This document shows, in pieces, positions 44,437 to 57,000 of a stretch of 64,000 bases of DNA. The position numbers were made by a program, and so were the translations under genes. The stretch spans positions 8,925,338 to 8,989,337 of the forward strand of contig NC_088302.1 in assembly GCF_032854445.1 (NCBI RefSeq), in the 5' to 3' direction. How positions within the stretch are numbered: position 1 is the stretch's first letter; every line of letters starts with the position of its first letter. This DNA is from Liolophura sinensis. Taxonomy: Eukaryota > Mollusca > Polyplacophora > Chitonida > Chitonidae. The notes below the pieces were generated by a model. That model saw only the letters and a list, made by a program, of their open reading frames with translations. It was not told the DNA's origin and made no database searches.

Positions 44437-46537
44437 TAATACCTAAAATACGATCTCCCCAACTGCCTTTGTTGAGACAGTCACTCTGTCGTTTTTAATA
44501 CTAGCCATTTCTCTGACAATGGTAACAAATGTCTGGATGCTCCTTCACTTGGTGCTCAATAGACCCAGTTCTAGCTGACCTAACAACAGTTGTGTCCCAC
44601 TTCCATTATCCAGGGTTAACTGTTTATGAACAGCAAACCTTTGACTAATTGAATCATTCTGAGTTGATCAACTACACTACGAGTGGGGAGTAAATAAGTG
44701 ATTAGGGAAAACTTGTATATGTTACCATCTCCCTTCCTTACTTCATTACTGGTTGAATATAAATTTATAACCCTCCAAGTTTCGGATAATCGCGTGCAAA
44801 TCTTCATAATGACATAGCTTTACATGCTGATTACAGAACTGTTTTGTTGGGGCTTGAGATGCTGCCAAGTTCATCGATCAGTGGTGCTCACGTCATTTTC
44901 CACCTAGTAATCTGACCAGGACAATGCCAATGAAAACTTCCTGCTGGTATTTAAGCCAAACCGTCAGAAAGTCAATCCGATCTCTGATCGTACATTCTTC
45001 AAATCTATCTTTAACACAAAAGAGTCGTGACAAACTTTCATAAGTAATCTTCAGCCGCTAACGGAACACACCGAATGTGGGCCTGTGAATGGTTTTATTG
45101 GAAAAATATCTGGAAAAATCAGCAATAAAATAGTATACCATAGTGAAACATAGAGACTGATGACTCAAGATTGATGGTTTGGGAAATGTATTTATAGATA
45201 ATGTGCTTGTATGCTGATATAGTCTTTCTAAAACCTTCAAAATTCAGCTGTAGGCATTATTCTACAAAAGTCAGGATTTTTTAAATCAAAGTGCAATGAA
45301 CGATGAGATAAAAACGAAAGATTATGTAATGTCGTTAACTAGACAGTGTTATGATTGACGATTTACCTTCACGCATATATATGCTTCTATGGCATTTGAA
45401 CATGTTCACCATCTCACTCCATGGCTATTGTTACTTTGCGTGTGAGACCTTTATAACTTCAACAGCAGACAGACGTGATGTAACATGAACCTAGGCTTGC
45501 TTTTGCAAACAAAGGCTAAAAGCTAAGTTAAAAGTCATTTCTGCCTTATACAGCAAATAATTGAACAAATATCCAGTGATTTCTTGGTTGACGTCAGTCA
45601 TTAATGGGGCATACACGGGGAGAGTAATTATTCCGAAATAAGAGTGGCAATTTAATGATAAATTTTACCTTGCAAATCGATGATAGATGGAGCTATGTTA
45701 AGCTTTCCAGGACAAACAATTATGACAGTCAAGTTGTGCTAAAATTTCATGTTCCAAACTGAGCAATCTGTCACGTATACTGTAGGATGTGGGTTCAAAA
45801 GGTGTGTCACTTGTTTGTTTATATAAGCTAAGGATTTGCAAACTGTGAACGAAGACTTTGGTATACATTCATATTTATTGTCTTCCAGTTTTCTGTCATA
45901 CTCTTTTTTGATCTCTCAGAACATTGCTGACAGGGTCGTTTCTGCAGTGCGTCCAAAGGAAATCTCTGTGGAAAACACGACCTGAAGACATCTTCCCCTA
46001 TTCACATATCCTGGTCGATAGCTTATTTTATTGTCATAGGAGTATTTAATGCAAGGGAGAGCTGTATCCTAACATACGAGAAGAAATTATCCCAAGCTCT
46101 GTATCACAGACGACCCCTTGAAGTGAAAAACTTCACTGTCAACACAGTGCATCCACATCCATACTGATAGCTATGATGAAAGGTTTCACGTTTCGTATGC
46201 TCTTATTCAGAAGCTTACCAGCTTATCTCATTACTCAGTGTGCCAGACACGAATGAAGTGGTTGTTTACGAATCCATTGGCGTTTCAAACTGCAGCTTGT
46301 CCTTGGCCAGGAAGCCATCTCCCAATACAATTTTGTTCCCCCAGAATTGGTCTGTGTTGACTTTTACTGAAGCCCCGCAAATGAGGACACCCCTCTCTAT
46401 ATTTAATGTAGTCTGCATTTAACTCTACACCACTCATTTGCCCCAAATGTTGACAATTACTGAATAAACGATCGAGATTATCCTAGACGGAGAGATTACT
46501 GTGCAGATTTTCCTCCGACCATGGCTCGTTAAACAAA

Positions 46538-46795
46538 TTAACTTTGATTACTAACAACAGGGCTCAATTGCCCTCTCACTGTTCCCCGCGGTACTAAATG
46601 CGTCGGATACTGGTCGGAATGGACATTCGTGGCTCGATTAATATAAAACGATCGTCGAGTTGCACGAGAAGCCGTTAAAACTTGTGGTTGAACGACGATG
46701 GCTGTCTTATTCAAGCCCAACTGTTGAATTACAAACCTGTTCTCATTTAACGGCCGGGGAACAATGTGTTTAAGATAATGTTTGGTGGGAAGCAC
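46538..46795 (-). pseudogene. Recurring S6 frame, function unknown
   Basis: The minus frame contains VLTASRATRRSFYINRATNV and HSDQYPTHLVPRGTVRGQLS. Equivalent frames appear at 28,287-28,514 (minus), about 22,660-22,800 (minus), and 19,237-19,443 (plus, inside the inverted arm). At 52.3 kb and 17.05 kb it is interrupted by stops, and at 40.6 kb it is diverged. No known domain is recognised and no start is shared. It could be a decayed coding exon or simply a low-stop stretch. Confidence 0.25.
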
Positions 46796-49080
46796 ATTTG
46801 TTAGAACACGCCTCTACTTTATAACAATGTCTGAGCCCAAGTGGTTTTGATATAGGCCTATTTGTAATGGGACTGACTCCACGGACATCTATAGCATCTA
46901 GCGGTGTAGATGAACAGCTTTGTCTTGTGTAGCGTGATAAAAAACCAATCACATAAATTATTTTATTTTTTGAGACGACGTTTTAATAACTCTGTTTCTT
47001 CTTTTCGGTGTTATTTCTGCGTATCATATGTGCATTTATGTTGTTCGTGACTGGTGTAGTTTCCTTTTTAACTTTTTTTTATCACTTTTTGTTCTGATTC
47101 CCTTTCTTTCTGCATGTATGTGATACCTTCTCAATTCTACAATAAACTCCATGACTATAAATTTTGATCTTTTCATACTTGTGACACATTCAAAATTGTA
47201 ATGACTGACTGGAATACATATATGCATCTTCAGTCTGTCTACCCTTTTAGGTTCGCTATAAAACCAAATCTGGCCGAAGGACTTCCACTGGCTGAATTAC
47301 CTAAGGCGTCCTTTTCACTGCAACTCACACTGACCAATAAGATCGCACACTGGCTCAACTGCAGGTTTACGTCAATGGGTTTATGTGATATAGCTGATGG
47401 CTGGCGGTACTTTCCATCAGGGTCTGTATGTGGCATAGATTGATTATTCTTGTGCAAGGCGTCTGGCCTCAATAAATTAGTAAATGAAATAAATATATAT
47501 CTTGTCTGAGCCCTCCATGTTTGTCATCGCAGTATGTGTAATGTATTGGGCATCAGCTTTCAGATCAATATACCATCAAGTATATCAACTTGTTGCTCTT
47601 AACGTACAAAGATTTGTTTCCAGCTGTCATTTTCCGAACAGGAACTATCACACTGACACTTTTGGCATATTCATGAAAATGACTCAGAAAGACTGCTCAC
47701 ATCTGTCACATTTGTCTGAGATTCTGTACATCATGTATGACAATGGCTTAACCCATCAGCTTTATTAGGGGAGTGCCAAAGCAAAAGTTTTCCTCGCTTG
47801 GACTGATGTCATATTGAGGTTTTGTAAGATTTTCACTGATTTGCCCGTTATTTTGGTCAGATTTCTTTCGGTTACGTGAAGTACATGTTGGTGTTGTAAT
47901 GTTGCAGGAGGGAGACCCGGGTTCAGTTCCCAGACAGGTCAATCTTTTAATCGACTTTAATCTTGAGACTCTTCCTAAAATACAATCGACGGTACTCTCT
48001 TGTTGAGACAGTCACTCTGCCGTTTTGCATGGCCTTTTTGTATATTCCAAATGAAGTGTCCCGTTATATGCTCAATACTGTCAAAGCCGCTTCGGAATTA
48101 ATTGGATTGATCAGGGTGTACAGACGGCTTGTCTTGTAAAACGGATGCTCTAAATTTTGTCTAGTTTCTACAATATGCTATTTTATTTAGAAACCTGCCT
48201 AGTCTAAATGTTGATTACCTTTAATGGCCCTACTACTCAAAACTTGTGAAAATGGCGGCCAAAACTGGCCAGAAAAAGTGTAGCCAAACCAAATTGCGCC
48301 ACTAGACCCTGTATTAATTGACCCAACCACAGTTGTGTTCTACTTCTGACACATCGATTTAGCTGTTTAGGAACGGCAAGTCTTCGGCTAATTTAATTAT
48401 TCTAAATTGATTAGCTACACTTCAGTAAAGAAAACTAGCATACGAAAGTAATTAAAGAAAACTTAGGACTAAAGCTTTACAGTTTGTTTCGCTGTTTTGC
48501 TGGAGTACAAACTCTCTAAGTCATCTCCATCCCTTGCTTAGTGCTTGCATGGCATGTTTTGTCGTCATGACAGTTTCAAATGATCAGGTACAAATCTTCA
48601 TAATGGCATGCAGGTCAACAGTTTGATTACAGAGCTGTTTTGCTGCAGGTTGGGATGATAGCAAGTACATTGCTCAGTGGTGCTTACGTGATGTACAGGG
48701 AGTAAATGTGAGGTGTCTAGGTCTCGCTGTACCGTAATTTAAATTGGCGTACATTAGTACGAAAAGCCTAATGTGATTTGTTGCCCATGGCGTTCCACCC
48801 CAGACTGACCAATTACGTTTGGGTATTCAAATTTGGGTAGAAACCGTCTAGACATGTTTTCTTCTTCTCCAGAAACAGCGCATGGAGCGAGATCTTGCTT
48901 CCACCGTTGATTATGACTCGCTGTTTCAAACCGTTGACCCGCTTTTGGGGGATAATCAATCCTCGATACGTTGTCAGATTTAATAGTGTAGGTAAGTTAA
49001 TGTGCACTTTGATAAAGGTTATTTCTCACCTAGTAACCCGACCGTCACAGGGCCACGGAGGAAAGCTGACATCTTCTCCA

Positions 49081-50199
49081 AACCCTAAGAAACTCAGACT
49101 GATCTCTTTGATCGTTCAGCCCAGAAATCTTTTCTTAACTAAACACAATCATGAGCCAGTTTTATCGACTCTCTTCGCCTGCTAACGGAAAACGGTCAAT
49201 CTGGTCTTACATTACTTTATAACCATTGCATTGGGAATATAAAAGATTATTTTGAGCAATAACACAGAATTGACAGAAATATAATTTGGCAGTACGCTAT
49301 TAATGCGTAAGAAATCCGTGTAGATTGTTATAAGTAAACCACGCATTCCGCTCTATAACCTCACAATTCAGTTGTGGGTGTTACAAACAAGTATTGTCGA
49401 CATCATATAATGTTATCATACCTCATGGGGTTATTTTCAGTTTACATTTGCCTAGAGTCGGTCACTTGATATTCTGCAAAACATGATGTACAACGATCAC
49501 GCGCCTAAGGAACGCAACGCTCAAAAAGTAATATTCCACCTGCACGAGGCAATATCCAACGATCTCGTGCTAATATCCAAAGATCACGTGCGTTGATTCC
49601 ACATTGATCTCCCTTTGTTAACTCTCCGACGCCGATAGTTCGTGAAGTGAACAATGTATTACAGTTATCGCTCCGAAAAGGTTCACTGTCTCTTTCGGTA
49701 TAGTAAAATATGATGCATGTTGTGGGGTGGAACATGGGGAATCTTAAGCATTCGACAAGCTTCGGTGAATATCACTTCTCTCGAGCTGACAATTCCCCAT
49801 ATCCCAACCCACAGTATGCAATATCTGTATATTGTTTACTACACATTTTGCCGGGGTTTAATTTGAAATTTTTCAATGTGTCACGATATGAGTACGGTAT
49901 ATTAACATATCAATATATGGATGGGGAAAGGTGAATGGTAAGGAAACTGGCGATTTCTGCTTACCCGTTGTTAGAGTGGTATACTGTAGTGTTTTACAAA
50001 TAGCGAAGAAAAAATGTAGAAACACAGTGTAAACAGCAGTTTAATAATATCAGTGTTAGGCATTACTCTGGTATCTGCTACAAACTTCCGCAAACCACCT
50101 ACTCTACTTAACCATTTATCTTTACGCATATCCATTTAACAAAAGACTATGCAGTCTTTTGCTTCTAAGATATATCAACGTTTTTACCGTCTCACTAAA
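49081..50199. other. Unassigned DNA in unit 7
   Basis: It contains a two-copy short repeat around 49,548-49,592 (AATATCCAACGATCTCGTG and AATATCCAAAGATCACGTG). No gene recognised. Confidence 0.4.
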
Positions 50200-50560
50200 G
50201 CTGTGCGGATGTTGGTATTTTGCGTTATGACATTCATAACCCCATTACCACACAAACGTGATGTAACATGGGCCTAGCCTTTGTGACAAATGAGTTGATG
50301 CTTGTGCAAACGAAGGGTAAAAGCATGGGTAAAAGTCATTTCTGCTCAGCAGACAAAATAACTGATAAAAAACCCTGCATTGATGCCTTGGCGGACGTCA
50401 GTCATTAATACGTCATTTACTGCGAGACTCATTTTTCCGAAATAATTTAATGACATATTTAGCTTGGAAATCGATGAAAGCTTTCCAGGACGGTCAGCTT
50501 TGCGCTATAATTTCATATGCCAAACTGAGCAGCCAGTCATGACACTACAATATACTGTAC

Positions 50561-51489
50561 TATGTGGCTTCAAAGAGGAAAGGGAGACAAAGGTGTTTTA
50601 TTTACAGACCTGTTCCATTAAAGTGCAATAGGTATGCTGAAAGGCACGGTATGTCCAGTTAAGGATTTACAAACAGCGTACAAAAACTATGATATCCAAT
50701 CACACAAGTAACCAAAACCAGCAGATTTTATTTTACAACAATTTATTAGCTTAATAAGAACAGATAATAAGACTTATACAAATACTAAAGTACTTAAGTT
50801 TAACAAGAAAGGATAGCAGTATCTATACAAATACTAAAGTGCTTACGGTGTCAAGTCCAAACGGACGCATATATTCCACAATATATACCACACAGGCATA
50901 AATGCTCAGAGGCAAATTCACAAGAGGGAAAATCCACAGTATAACCGAGTGTATGACGAAATATACACAAAATTCCACAGACAGGGTCCGTGTACTAATA
51001 AGCACTGTGTATACAAGAGCACAAATTAAACATACAAGTTCAGCCTGAACAAGTGCTCGGTGGAGATAGGATATAACAAAGCCAGAGGCTATAAAGACAC
51101 CAAAATTCAGCACAAATGGCCTACTAAAGTAATACACAGCAAAAGCATCCAAGCTCTCAATAATTCTCCTTTCTCCGTTCCCTGTTCTCTCCCCTGCTTT
51201 CGTAGGTCTTATATTGCCTGGTGGAATTGTCTAGAATAAGAAAATTCCTGAACACTTGATGTAAACAAACAGGCACCGAACTGAGCGCATATATATATTT
51301 TTTTTTAATTTTTCCGTTATATTGTTTCTTCCTCTAGTACAGTACTATCGACATGGTCATGTCCAGAGTGCAACTAAATGAACTCATTTTGGAGAAGACA
51401 CCAGACAGACATCTTGCCTAAATCTCAATCATCGCACTAGAACACTTATTTTCTCGCCACTAAGTACTTACTATCCGCGAAAGCTGGAT
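50561..51489. other. Unassigned DNA with a hydrophobic minus frame
   Basis: A minus frame at 50,823-51,152 (109 codons) is rich in F, V, I, L and Y and could encode three or four membrane segments, but no family is recognised. A 20-bp direct repeat, TATACAAATACTAAAGT, occurs at about 50,775 and 50,825. T-rich or A-rich DNA easily gives such frames by chance. Confidence 0.3.
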
Positions 51490-53022
51490 TCTTTTACAAG
51501 AGAGGAAACTATCCAAAACGCTGTGTCATAGCCTGTCTCTTGAGGTAAAAAACTGAACCTCCAAAACTGTTATATATTTCTTTATTTGATTGGTTTTTAA
51601 CGCTGTTCTCGAGAATATTTCACTTATACGAATTATTACGGTGTGAGGAAACCGTGAAGAGCCTGGGGGAAACCCATGACAATCCATACTTTTTTGACAG
51701 ACTTTCCCGCCTACGACCGGAGAGGAAAACGGCATGAGCTGGACTTGAACTCACAGCGACCGCAATCGTTAGAGGCCTCTGGGTCATTGCGCTAACCACC
51801 CCGTCCAATTAGGCACCCTGAACTTTAAAGACAGAGCATTTACAGGCATACTGTTGGCTGTAATGACATTTCCTCACGTTTCGTATGCTCTTACTCAGAT
51901 TGGTGATGATTTCGTGGAGGTTAATTGTTTTAGGCAAAAGGATCGAATCTGACACCAATGAAGTTGTCGTTTCTGAATGTTTTGGCTTTTCAAATTGCAG
52001 CTTACAATTTTTGTTCTCTCGAATTGATCTGCGTTGACTTTTATTGAATCTTCGCCAATATCGACTTCACTCTTTATGTTTAATGTAGTCTGTGTTTAAC
52101 TCTACACCACTCACTTGCTCAAAATGTTCACATTTACTGAATAAACGTTCGAGATTATACTAGACGGAGAGACTACTCTGCAGATTTACCTCCGAGCTGG
52201 ACTCGTTAAACAAATGGACTTAGATTACTAACAACAGGGGCCAATTACCCTACCGCTATTCCCCGTGGCGCTAAATGCCCCGGATACTGGCCGGAATGGA
52301 CTTTCGTGGCTCAATTAATATAAAACGATTGTCGAGTTGCAGGATAAGCCGTTAAAACCTGTGGTGAAACGACGATGTCTGTCTTATTCAGTCGCGGTGT
52401 CGAGTTATACACCTAGTTTTATTTCACGGCCGGGGAACAATGATTTTCAGATAATGCCTGCCCGGAAGCACATTTGTTAGGCCGCGCCAATGCTTTATAA
52501 CAATATCCGTGCCGAATCGGTCTTGATATAGGCCTATTTGTAATGTGGCTGACTCCCCAAACATTACCATCAAAGTGTTTAAATCATTTTGCTCTCACCA
52601 TGCATGAACACGAACGACCGAGACAGGCCATCTATAGCATGAAATGTTGTAGACGCACACGTTCATGCAATGATGAATCTAATCAGCGTAATACCCTTTT
52701 GTGAGATCATCACCATTGCGTAATTTACATAAAGAATAAAAGTTTTTCCTTAATACTTGACATTGCATTTCCTACACCCAGTATGTGTAATGTCGACCTG
52801 ATGAACTGTTGTGTCCAAAGAAGATCGACATATAGATATTGTTTCCTTTCTACCTCAATAAAATGTTTTCTCATTACAAATTCTTTGTCAGTAAGGATGG
52901 CTAGAAAGGTGCCTAGAGAAAGACCGTTTACTGTAATTGGCTTCCCCTACCCAAAAATCCAACGACCATGTGATAAGGTAAACATTCTTGATGGCAGCAC
53001 AAATAAATTATTTACCGTACGT
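51490..53022 (+). repeat. Right arm of the 1.5-kb inverted pair
   Basis: It is the partner of 18,606-20,165, about 31 kb away and in opposite direction. It is contiguous with array unit 7, so this is probably the source arm and the left arm the derived one. Confidence 0.85.
51570..51810 (-). mobile_element. SINE-1, minus strand, in unit 7
   Basis: On the minus strand it carries the SINE-1 head with GCGCAATGACCCAGAGG, the B-box region GAGTTCAAGTCCAGCTCATG and the 3' end. It is the counterpart of 19,855-20,085. The equivalent site in unit 6 (near 46,130) has no SINE and represents the empty state. Confidence 0.82.
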
Positions 53023-53039
53023 TATACGGTTTTCAAAGT

Positions 53040-53235
53040 CGGTGACGACCACTTCAATGGCCTAATCGTTAGAGCGCCCGCATCGAAGTCGGTAGACCTA
53101 GTATCAAGGTGGAGTCGGGCACCAAAGACTTTAAGATGGTACTTGTTGCTATTTCGCATGGCGCTCAGCACAGAAGGACAAGAGCAAAGGCCAGGAAGGT
53201 ATGATAAGAGCTAACCAAAGTGGCAGGGTCCGCCC
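53040..53235 (+). mobile_element. Second SINE family (SINE-2), tRNA-related 5' part
   Basis: ATGGCCTAATCGTTAGAGCG is a tRNA-like A-box region, and CTAGTATCAAGGTGGAGTCG sits at the B-box position. The body CACCAAAGACTTTAAGATGG and TGGCGCTCAGCACAGAAGGA resembles a SINE body common in molluscs. It adjoins the end of array unit 7, and the open frame 52,783-53,214 spans both, so that frame is composite and probably meaningless. Confidence 0.6.
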
Positions 53236-53669
53236 TTACTCATGTAGACCTGACTGTTTCTAGTACCGAGAGCTCCGAGCTTGCACGAATGTTTGATTTT
53301 AATTTATGGCACACCAAGCAGAAATTCATTGATTAGTGTCGTAATTAGCTTGAATGCTGACCTTAACAGCATCGGGAAAGGTAATAATTGATCAGGATAC
53401 ATCCAGGGCCATTATAGCTGAAATTCAGATCATTACAGCACTGACAGTCGACTCAGACTGTGCAAAGAGTAGGCTGAGGTGATTGATCAAAGCCTAACTA
53501 ACCGGGATCGACAATTACAACGGTTGTTATATTGGCCAGCATCTCTGCAGATTGCAGTTAATATAGTCCAACAGAGCAGTATCCATCAATTACATTAAGT
53601 CACAACGGTGTCAGGGAGATATAAACGTCCTACGAAAAAACGACTGCACAAACATGACAAAGAACTACG

Positions 53670-53800
53670 ACAAATCGATGGTTGCTGACAGACCTTACCA
53701 TGTTCGAGCGGGGAAAAAGACAGCATGATCTGGACTTGAACTCAGAGCGGCCTCACTGGTGAGAGACATCTGTATAAGCTATAGCAAGCTAATTACTAGG
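53670..53800 (-). mobile_element. SINE-1 5' part, minus strand
   Basis: GTTGCTGACAGACCTTACCA, ACTTGAACTCAGAGCGGCCT and TCACTGGTGAGAG match the central and tRNA-related parts. The 3' end of the SINE is missing. Confidence 0.7.
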
Positions 53801-53917
53801 CCACAGAATCTATACATTAAGAGTTGATGAAATTGTCAGATTTTTGTTCGTCTCCACACCTCATCAAATTTGGTGCAATATTTTTATACATTTAAGTGAA
53901 TACAGAATGTAGTTATG

Positions 53918-54061
53918 CTGCTCGTGACGTGTCGTGTCAATCTGCTCGTGACGTGTCGTGTCAATCTGCTCGTGACGTGTCGTGTCAATCTGCTCGTGAC
54001 GTGTCGTGTCAATCTGCTCGTGACGTGTCGTGTCAATCTGCTCGTGACGTGTCGTGTCAAT
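53918..54061. repeat. 24-bp minisatellite, six perfect copies
   Basis: Six identical 24-bp units run without a mismatch, each containing CTCGTGACGTGTCGTGTC. Because 24 is a multiple of three, two plus-strand frames stay open across it as repeated octapeptides (SARDVSCQ and LLVTCRVN). These frames follow from the repeat and are not evidence of a gene. Perfect identity suggests recent expansion and probable length polymorphism. Confidence 0.97.
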
Positions 54062-57000
54062 CGTTATTACATACCAATACCGTGCAGGCCGTTTTGCACG
54101 ACAAGCGCATGTTTCTGGTTTGGTGCATTTTGAAATAAAATAACATTTTAAATTGCCAGACAGTTTTCACACATTCAACCGATTTGATCATACACCTTTC
54201 CGTGTATACAACAATGAAGGGTATTAGACATCCACGCAGCACTGAAGCACAAAAAATATAAGACTTGTCTACCATGAAAACTGTATATTCATCACTGATG
54301 TTGCGGTGATAACAGAGTGAAGGCCGTTTCTGACTTTAATGATAAATATAAAATAATTCTTATAAACCAGTCATTTTTTTCTCTTTTCGCGTTTATAATA
54401 TCCTTCAAGTGTTTCTCTCTTTTAAAATAGTGAAAGTCATTAAAATAGAATATCCCTTATGATTTTTAAATACTATATTGATTGTTTACTTGTCTCGTGA
54501 TCTTCCCTTTTGAATGTGAAAGGATTAGACTTTCTTGGTCAGTTACAAGATAGCGTCGTTTACAGGAGGACTTCATGAGGTAAAATAAAATCCGAGTGTG
54601 GATATACTGTATTATAATCGTTCATAATTTCTTATTTCGGATATATCTGGCCACGTCATTCAACGCACGTAAAACGGGTTTTAATAATATCCAATAGGAA
54701 AGAAGAAAGGTACCGACATTTGGGTTTTTTAAGTGCTTATTCTGTGGATGTATTTATAGCCTTCTGATTAGTCAAATGGATATGGGGAAAAACAGCGCCA
54801 ATTCACCACTGCTAAATGAGAATAAACACACGTCTGATATCCCAGTAAATGGGCCGATTGCACCAGATGGCAACAGATGGCACTAGTGAATAAGGAGTAC
54901 AAGATACGGAGTTGGATAGCCCTAGGGTCTGTCTTCTGATATGTAGAAGTATAACAGATAGGCGATAACAAAGTCATAATGCATGGTAACCTTTCAGTGT
55001 CCTATTTTTATTGAATCTAAGGCAGTATAATATAAACTGTTGGGTCTAGCACGTAGAAAGATGTATTGGATTAAGGATATACCCGCTGTGTTGAAAATGA
55101 ACGGTTGATAGCGCTCGTGGCACTGATTGTGAGGTGTTATACGTACAGTAAAAATTACTTGCATTTTGCCAATACAGAGTATGTATGTATGCTTGGGCTT
55201 TAACGTCGTACTTCATACTCATCACAGCGCATGCGTCGCTCTCTACCTTTCGTTTTACCTCGCTGTCTCCACTAGTAATTTTTTGTACAAAAATCTTGAA
55301 TAACGCCGAGGTCACTGGGGAAACGGTGATAAGGCAGGAAATGATGTCAGAAAACACAAACGATATGTCTCTACCTTTTTCTCTATCAATACTTTATACA
55401 CATGCATTTTCTTTATCTAAAGTATGTACATCCTGATGATAATCAAAATGTAAACCAAGTCTATTGAGGAAGGCTGATTAAATAGTTCCGCGGGAGGACA
55501 TACCTTGTGAGGCTAAGCCTAAGCAAACCTTCGTGCGTCTCACGGGCTCTAAAGGTCAAGCTTGTCTCGTGGTCAGAATGACGCATATTGAAAGTTACAC
55601 TGTAAATAAAGTGCTGAAAGACAACACTTTTTGGTTGACCACGTGAACAACCTCATTCATGAATATTGTTGTACTAAAATCAGTGGATGCACAACACATC
55701 ATGCAGTATTGTAAAACACTCTTGCCGAAGTAAAACGTTTTTCTACAGATAAAACACGCATATTTTATTGTACCAATATATGGAATATATGGATGAAGTG
55801 CATGCTTGCTTTAATTACCAAATGAGATAAATGATAAATCCCCCACTTTTCCTGATTATTCAAAATGAGCTGAACAATGCATGGCGCCTGAGTGGACAAT
55901 TCCACCAGATAAATACCGATAATAGATTGATATCAAGAATTTAGTATTTTGTATTGGAGGTACGTTTATATTGGGAACCGTTACTATACCTGAGAGCATC
56001 GGTGCTTTAGTGTTTTAGAAATGGAAAGTCAAAAAATACCTTTTTTTCCTCTCAAGGGAAGATTTTATGTCGCAATTAAAACATTTTTCCAGAAAAATAT
56101 CACATTTTTGAAGGATGGATATCCCTTCACGGTTAGTCTAAAAGAATAAATATTCTAAAATAGTATCACATAGTAAGTGAAATAGTCTGGTTATTTTATG
56201 GAGAGGAATCGTGGCTTTTTCTCCGTTTCCTTTCCACTTATCAGCACTTTTTGTTTCACATCGCTTTAAAAGACACGTCACTTCTCTGAGGGGGTCGGGT
56301 TGGAAAAATCCTAAAAGAGTCCAAGGGAAATAACCGCTTTCATACCTGACCAAACTCATTCTGAACATGCAGACGACGCCTCAACAAGTCACGCACCATG
56401 CACCAATCTGTTGAATTCCAAAGGACAAAAGTTGACACAGAATATTGGCTAAACAGTAAATTGTAATATAAATCCTAGCTTTGCTTGATGTTTGTTACCG
56501 CAGTGGCAGCTCGCGTATATCACTACGTCACAAATCCCACACAAATAAATAACGTCACTGACAGACCGTGGCCATTGTCTCCGTATCGACTGAACTGTTG
56601 AAGCCGATCTGGCGACTGACCCATCACCTATCACAGCAGGGGTTACACGGGAGAGGCAAGTCCGCAGACATCCAGTCCTCAGTTGAAAATTAGTGCAAGT
56701 ATTGTGTAAAGCTCATGTAAGACTACTGGTAGTGCGTGTGTATAGAGGCTGAGGCGGAATGATCGAAGTTTACAGGCGGTTTACAACTTGGGTTTAACGT
56801 GGATATAAACGACAAGCAGAAACTTTGTGGTTAATATCGAATCTACATCGTCCTTTGTACTTCCCATCAGGTAGGTACTAACGCTAATTAATTTTTTCAA
56901 TTTCACCCTTGTAAACATTTCACATTTCGGTCTGTTTGGATGATCTCAATATACAGTATGTATACCCTTGATTCTGTCAGGAAGTGCCCTGATCACCTCC

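Larger units (their letters stand above)
41740..46935. repeat. Array unit 6, mosaic with reversed blocks
   Basis: Reversed S4 (about 41,990-42,860, with a SINE-1 insertion), reversed S3 (42,900-43,080), about 800 bp of other sequence, PLE-A forward (43,880-44,436), a block shared with 47,960-48,600 (44,445-44,810), reversed S2 (44,810-45,060, core deleted), reversed S1/S7 (45,400-45,800), then S5 (46,235) and S6 (46,490) in forward direction. Confidence 0.75.
13855..53022. repeat. Degenerate tandem array, about 5.6-kb period, seven partial units
   Basis: A marker block containing GCGGTCGGACG-like sequence followed by GGGAACAATGATTTTAAGAT recurs at about 17,080, 22,750, 28,480, 35,600, 41,080, 46,690 and 52,370. 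Spacings are about 5.67, 5.73, 7.12, 5.48, 5.61 and 5.68 kb; the long one carries extra insertions. Many other segments recur in the same order between these markers. By eye the copies are roughly 80-95% alike, with indels. PLE-A, X and a reversed SINE-1 are built into the unit. Individual units are described separately. Confidence 0.9.
46940..53022. repeat. Array unit 7, mosaic with reversed blocks
   Basis: Same plan as unit 6: reversed S4 (about 47,000-47,600), reversed S3 (47,630-47,800), shared block (47,960-48,600), reversed S2 complete (48,600-49,080), unassigned DNA, reversed S1/S7 (50,200-50,560), then forward S5 (51,870-52,150) and S6 (52,150-52,560) and an extension to 53,022. No PLE-A is present. 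Confidence 0.75.

Noticed and set aside
52783-53214. 143-codon plus frame as a host gene
   Set aside because: It joins the end of array unit 7 to a SINE-2 head, and the similar frame at 18,635-18,817 is its reversed duplicate.
53918-54061. CRISPR array
   Set aside because: Repeats are head to tail with no spacers, and the genome is eukaryotic.
53896-54138. Repeat protein with SARDVSCQ octapeptides
   Set aside because: It is a by-product of a 24-bp minisatellite; a second frame is open just as far.
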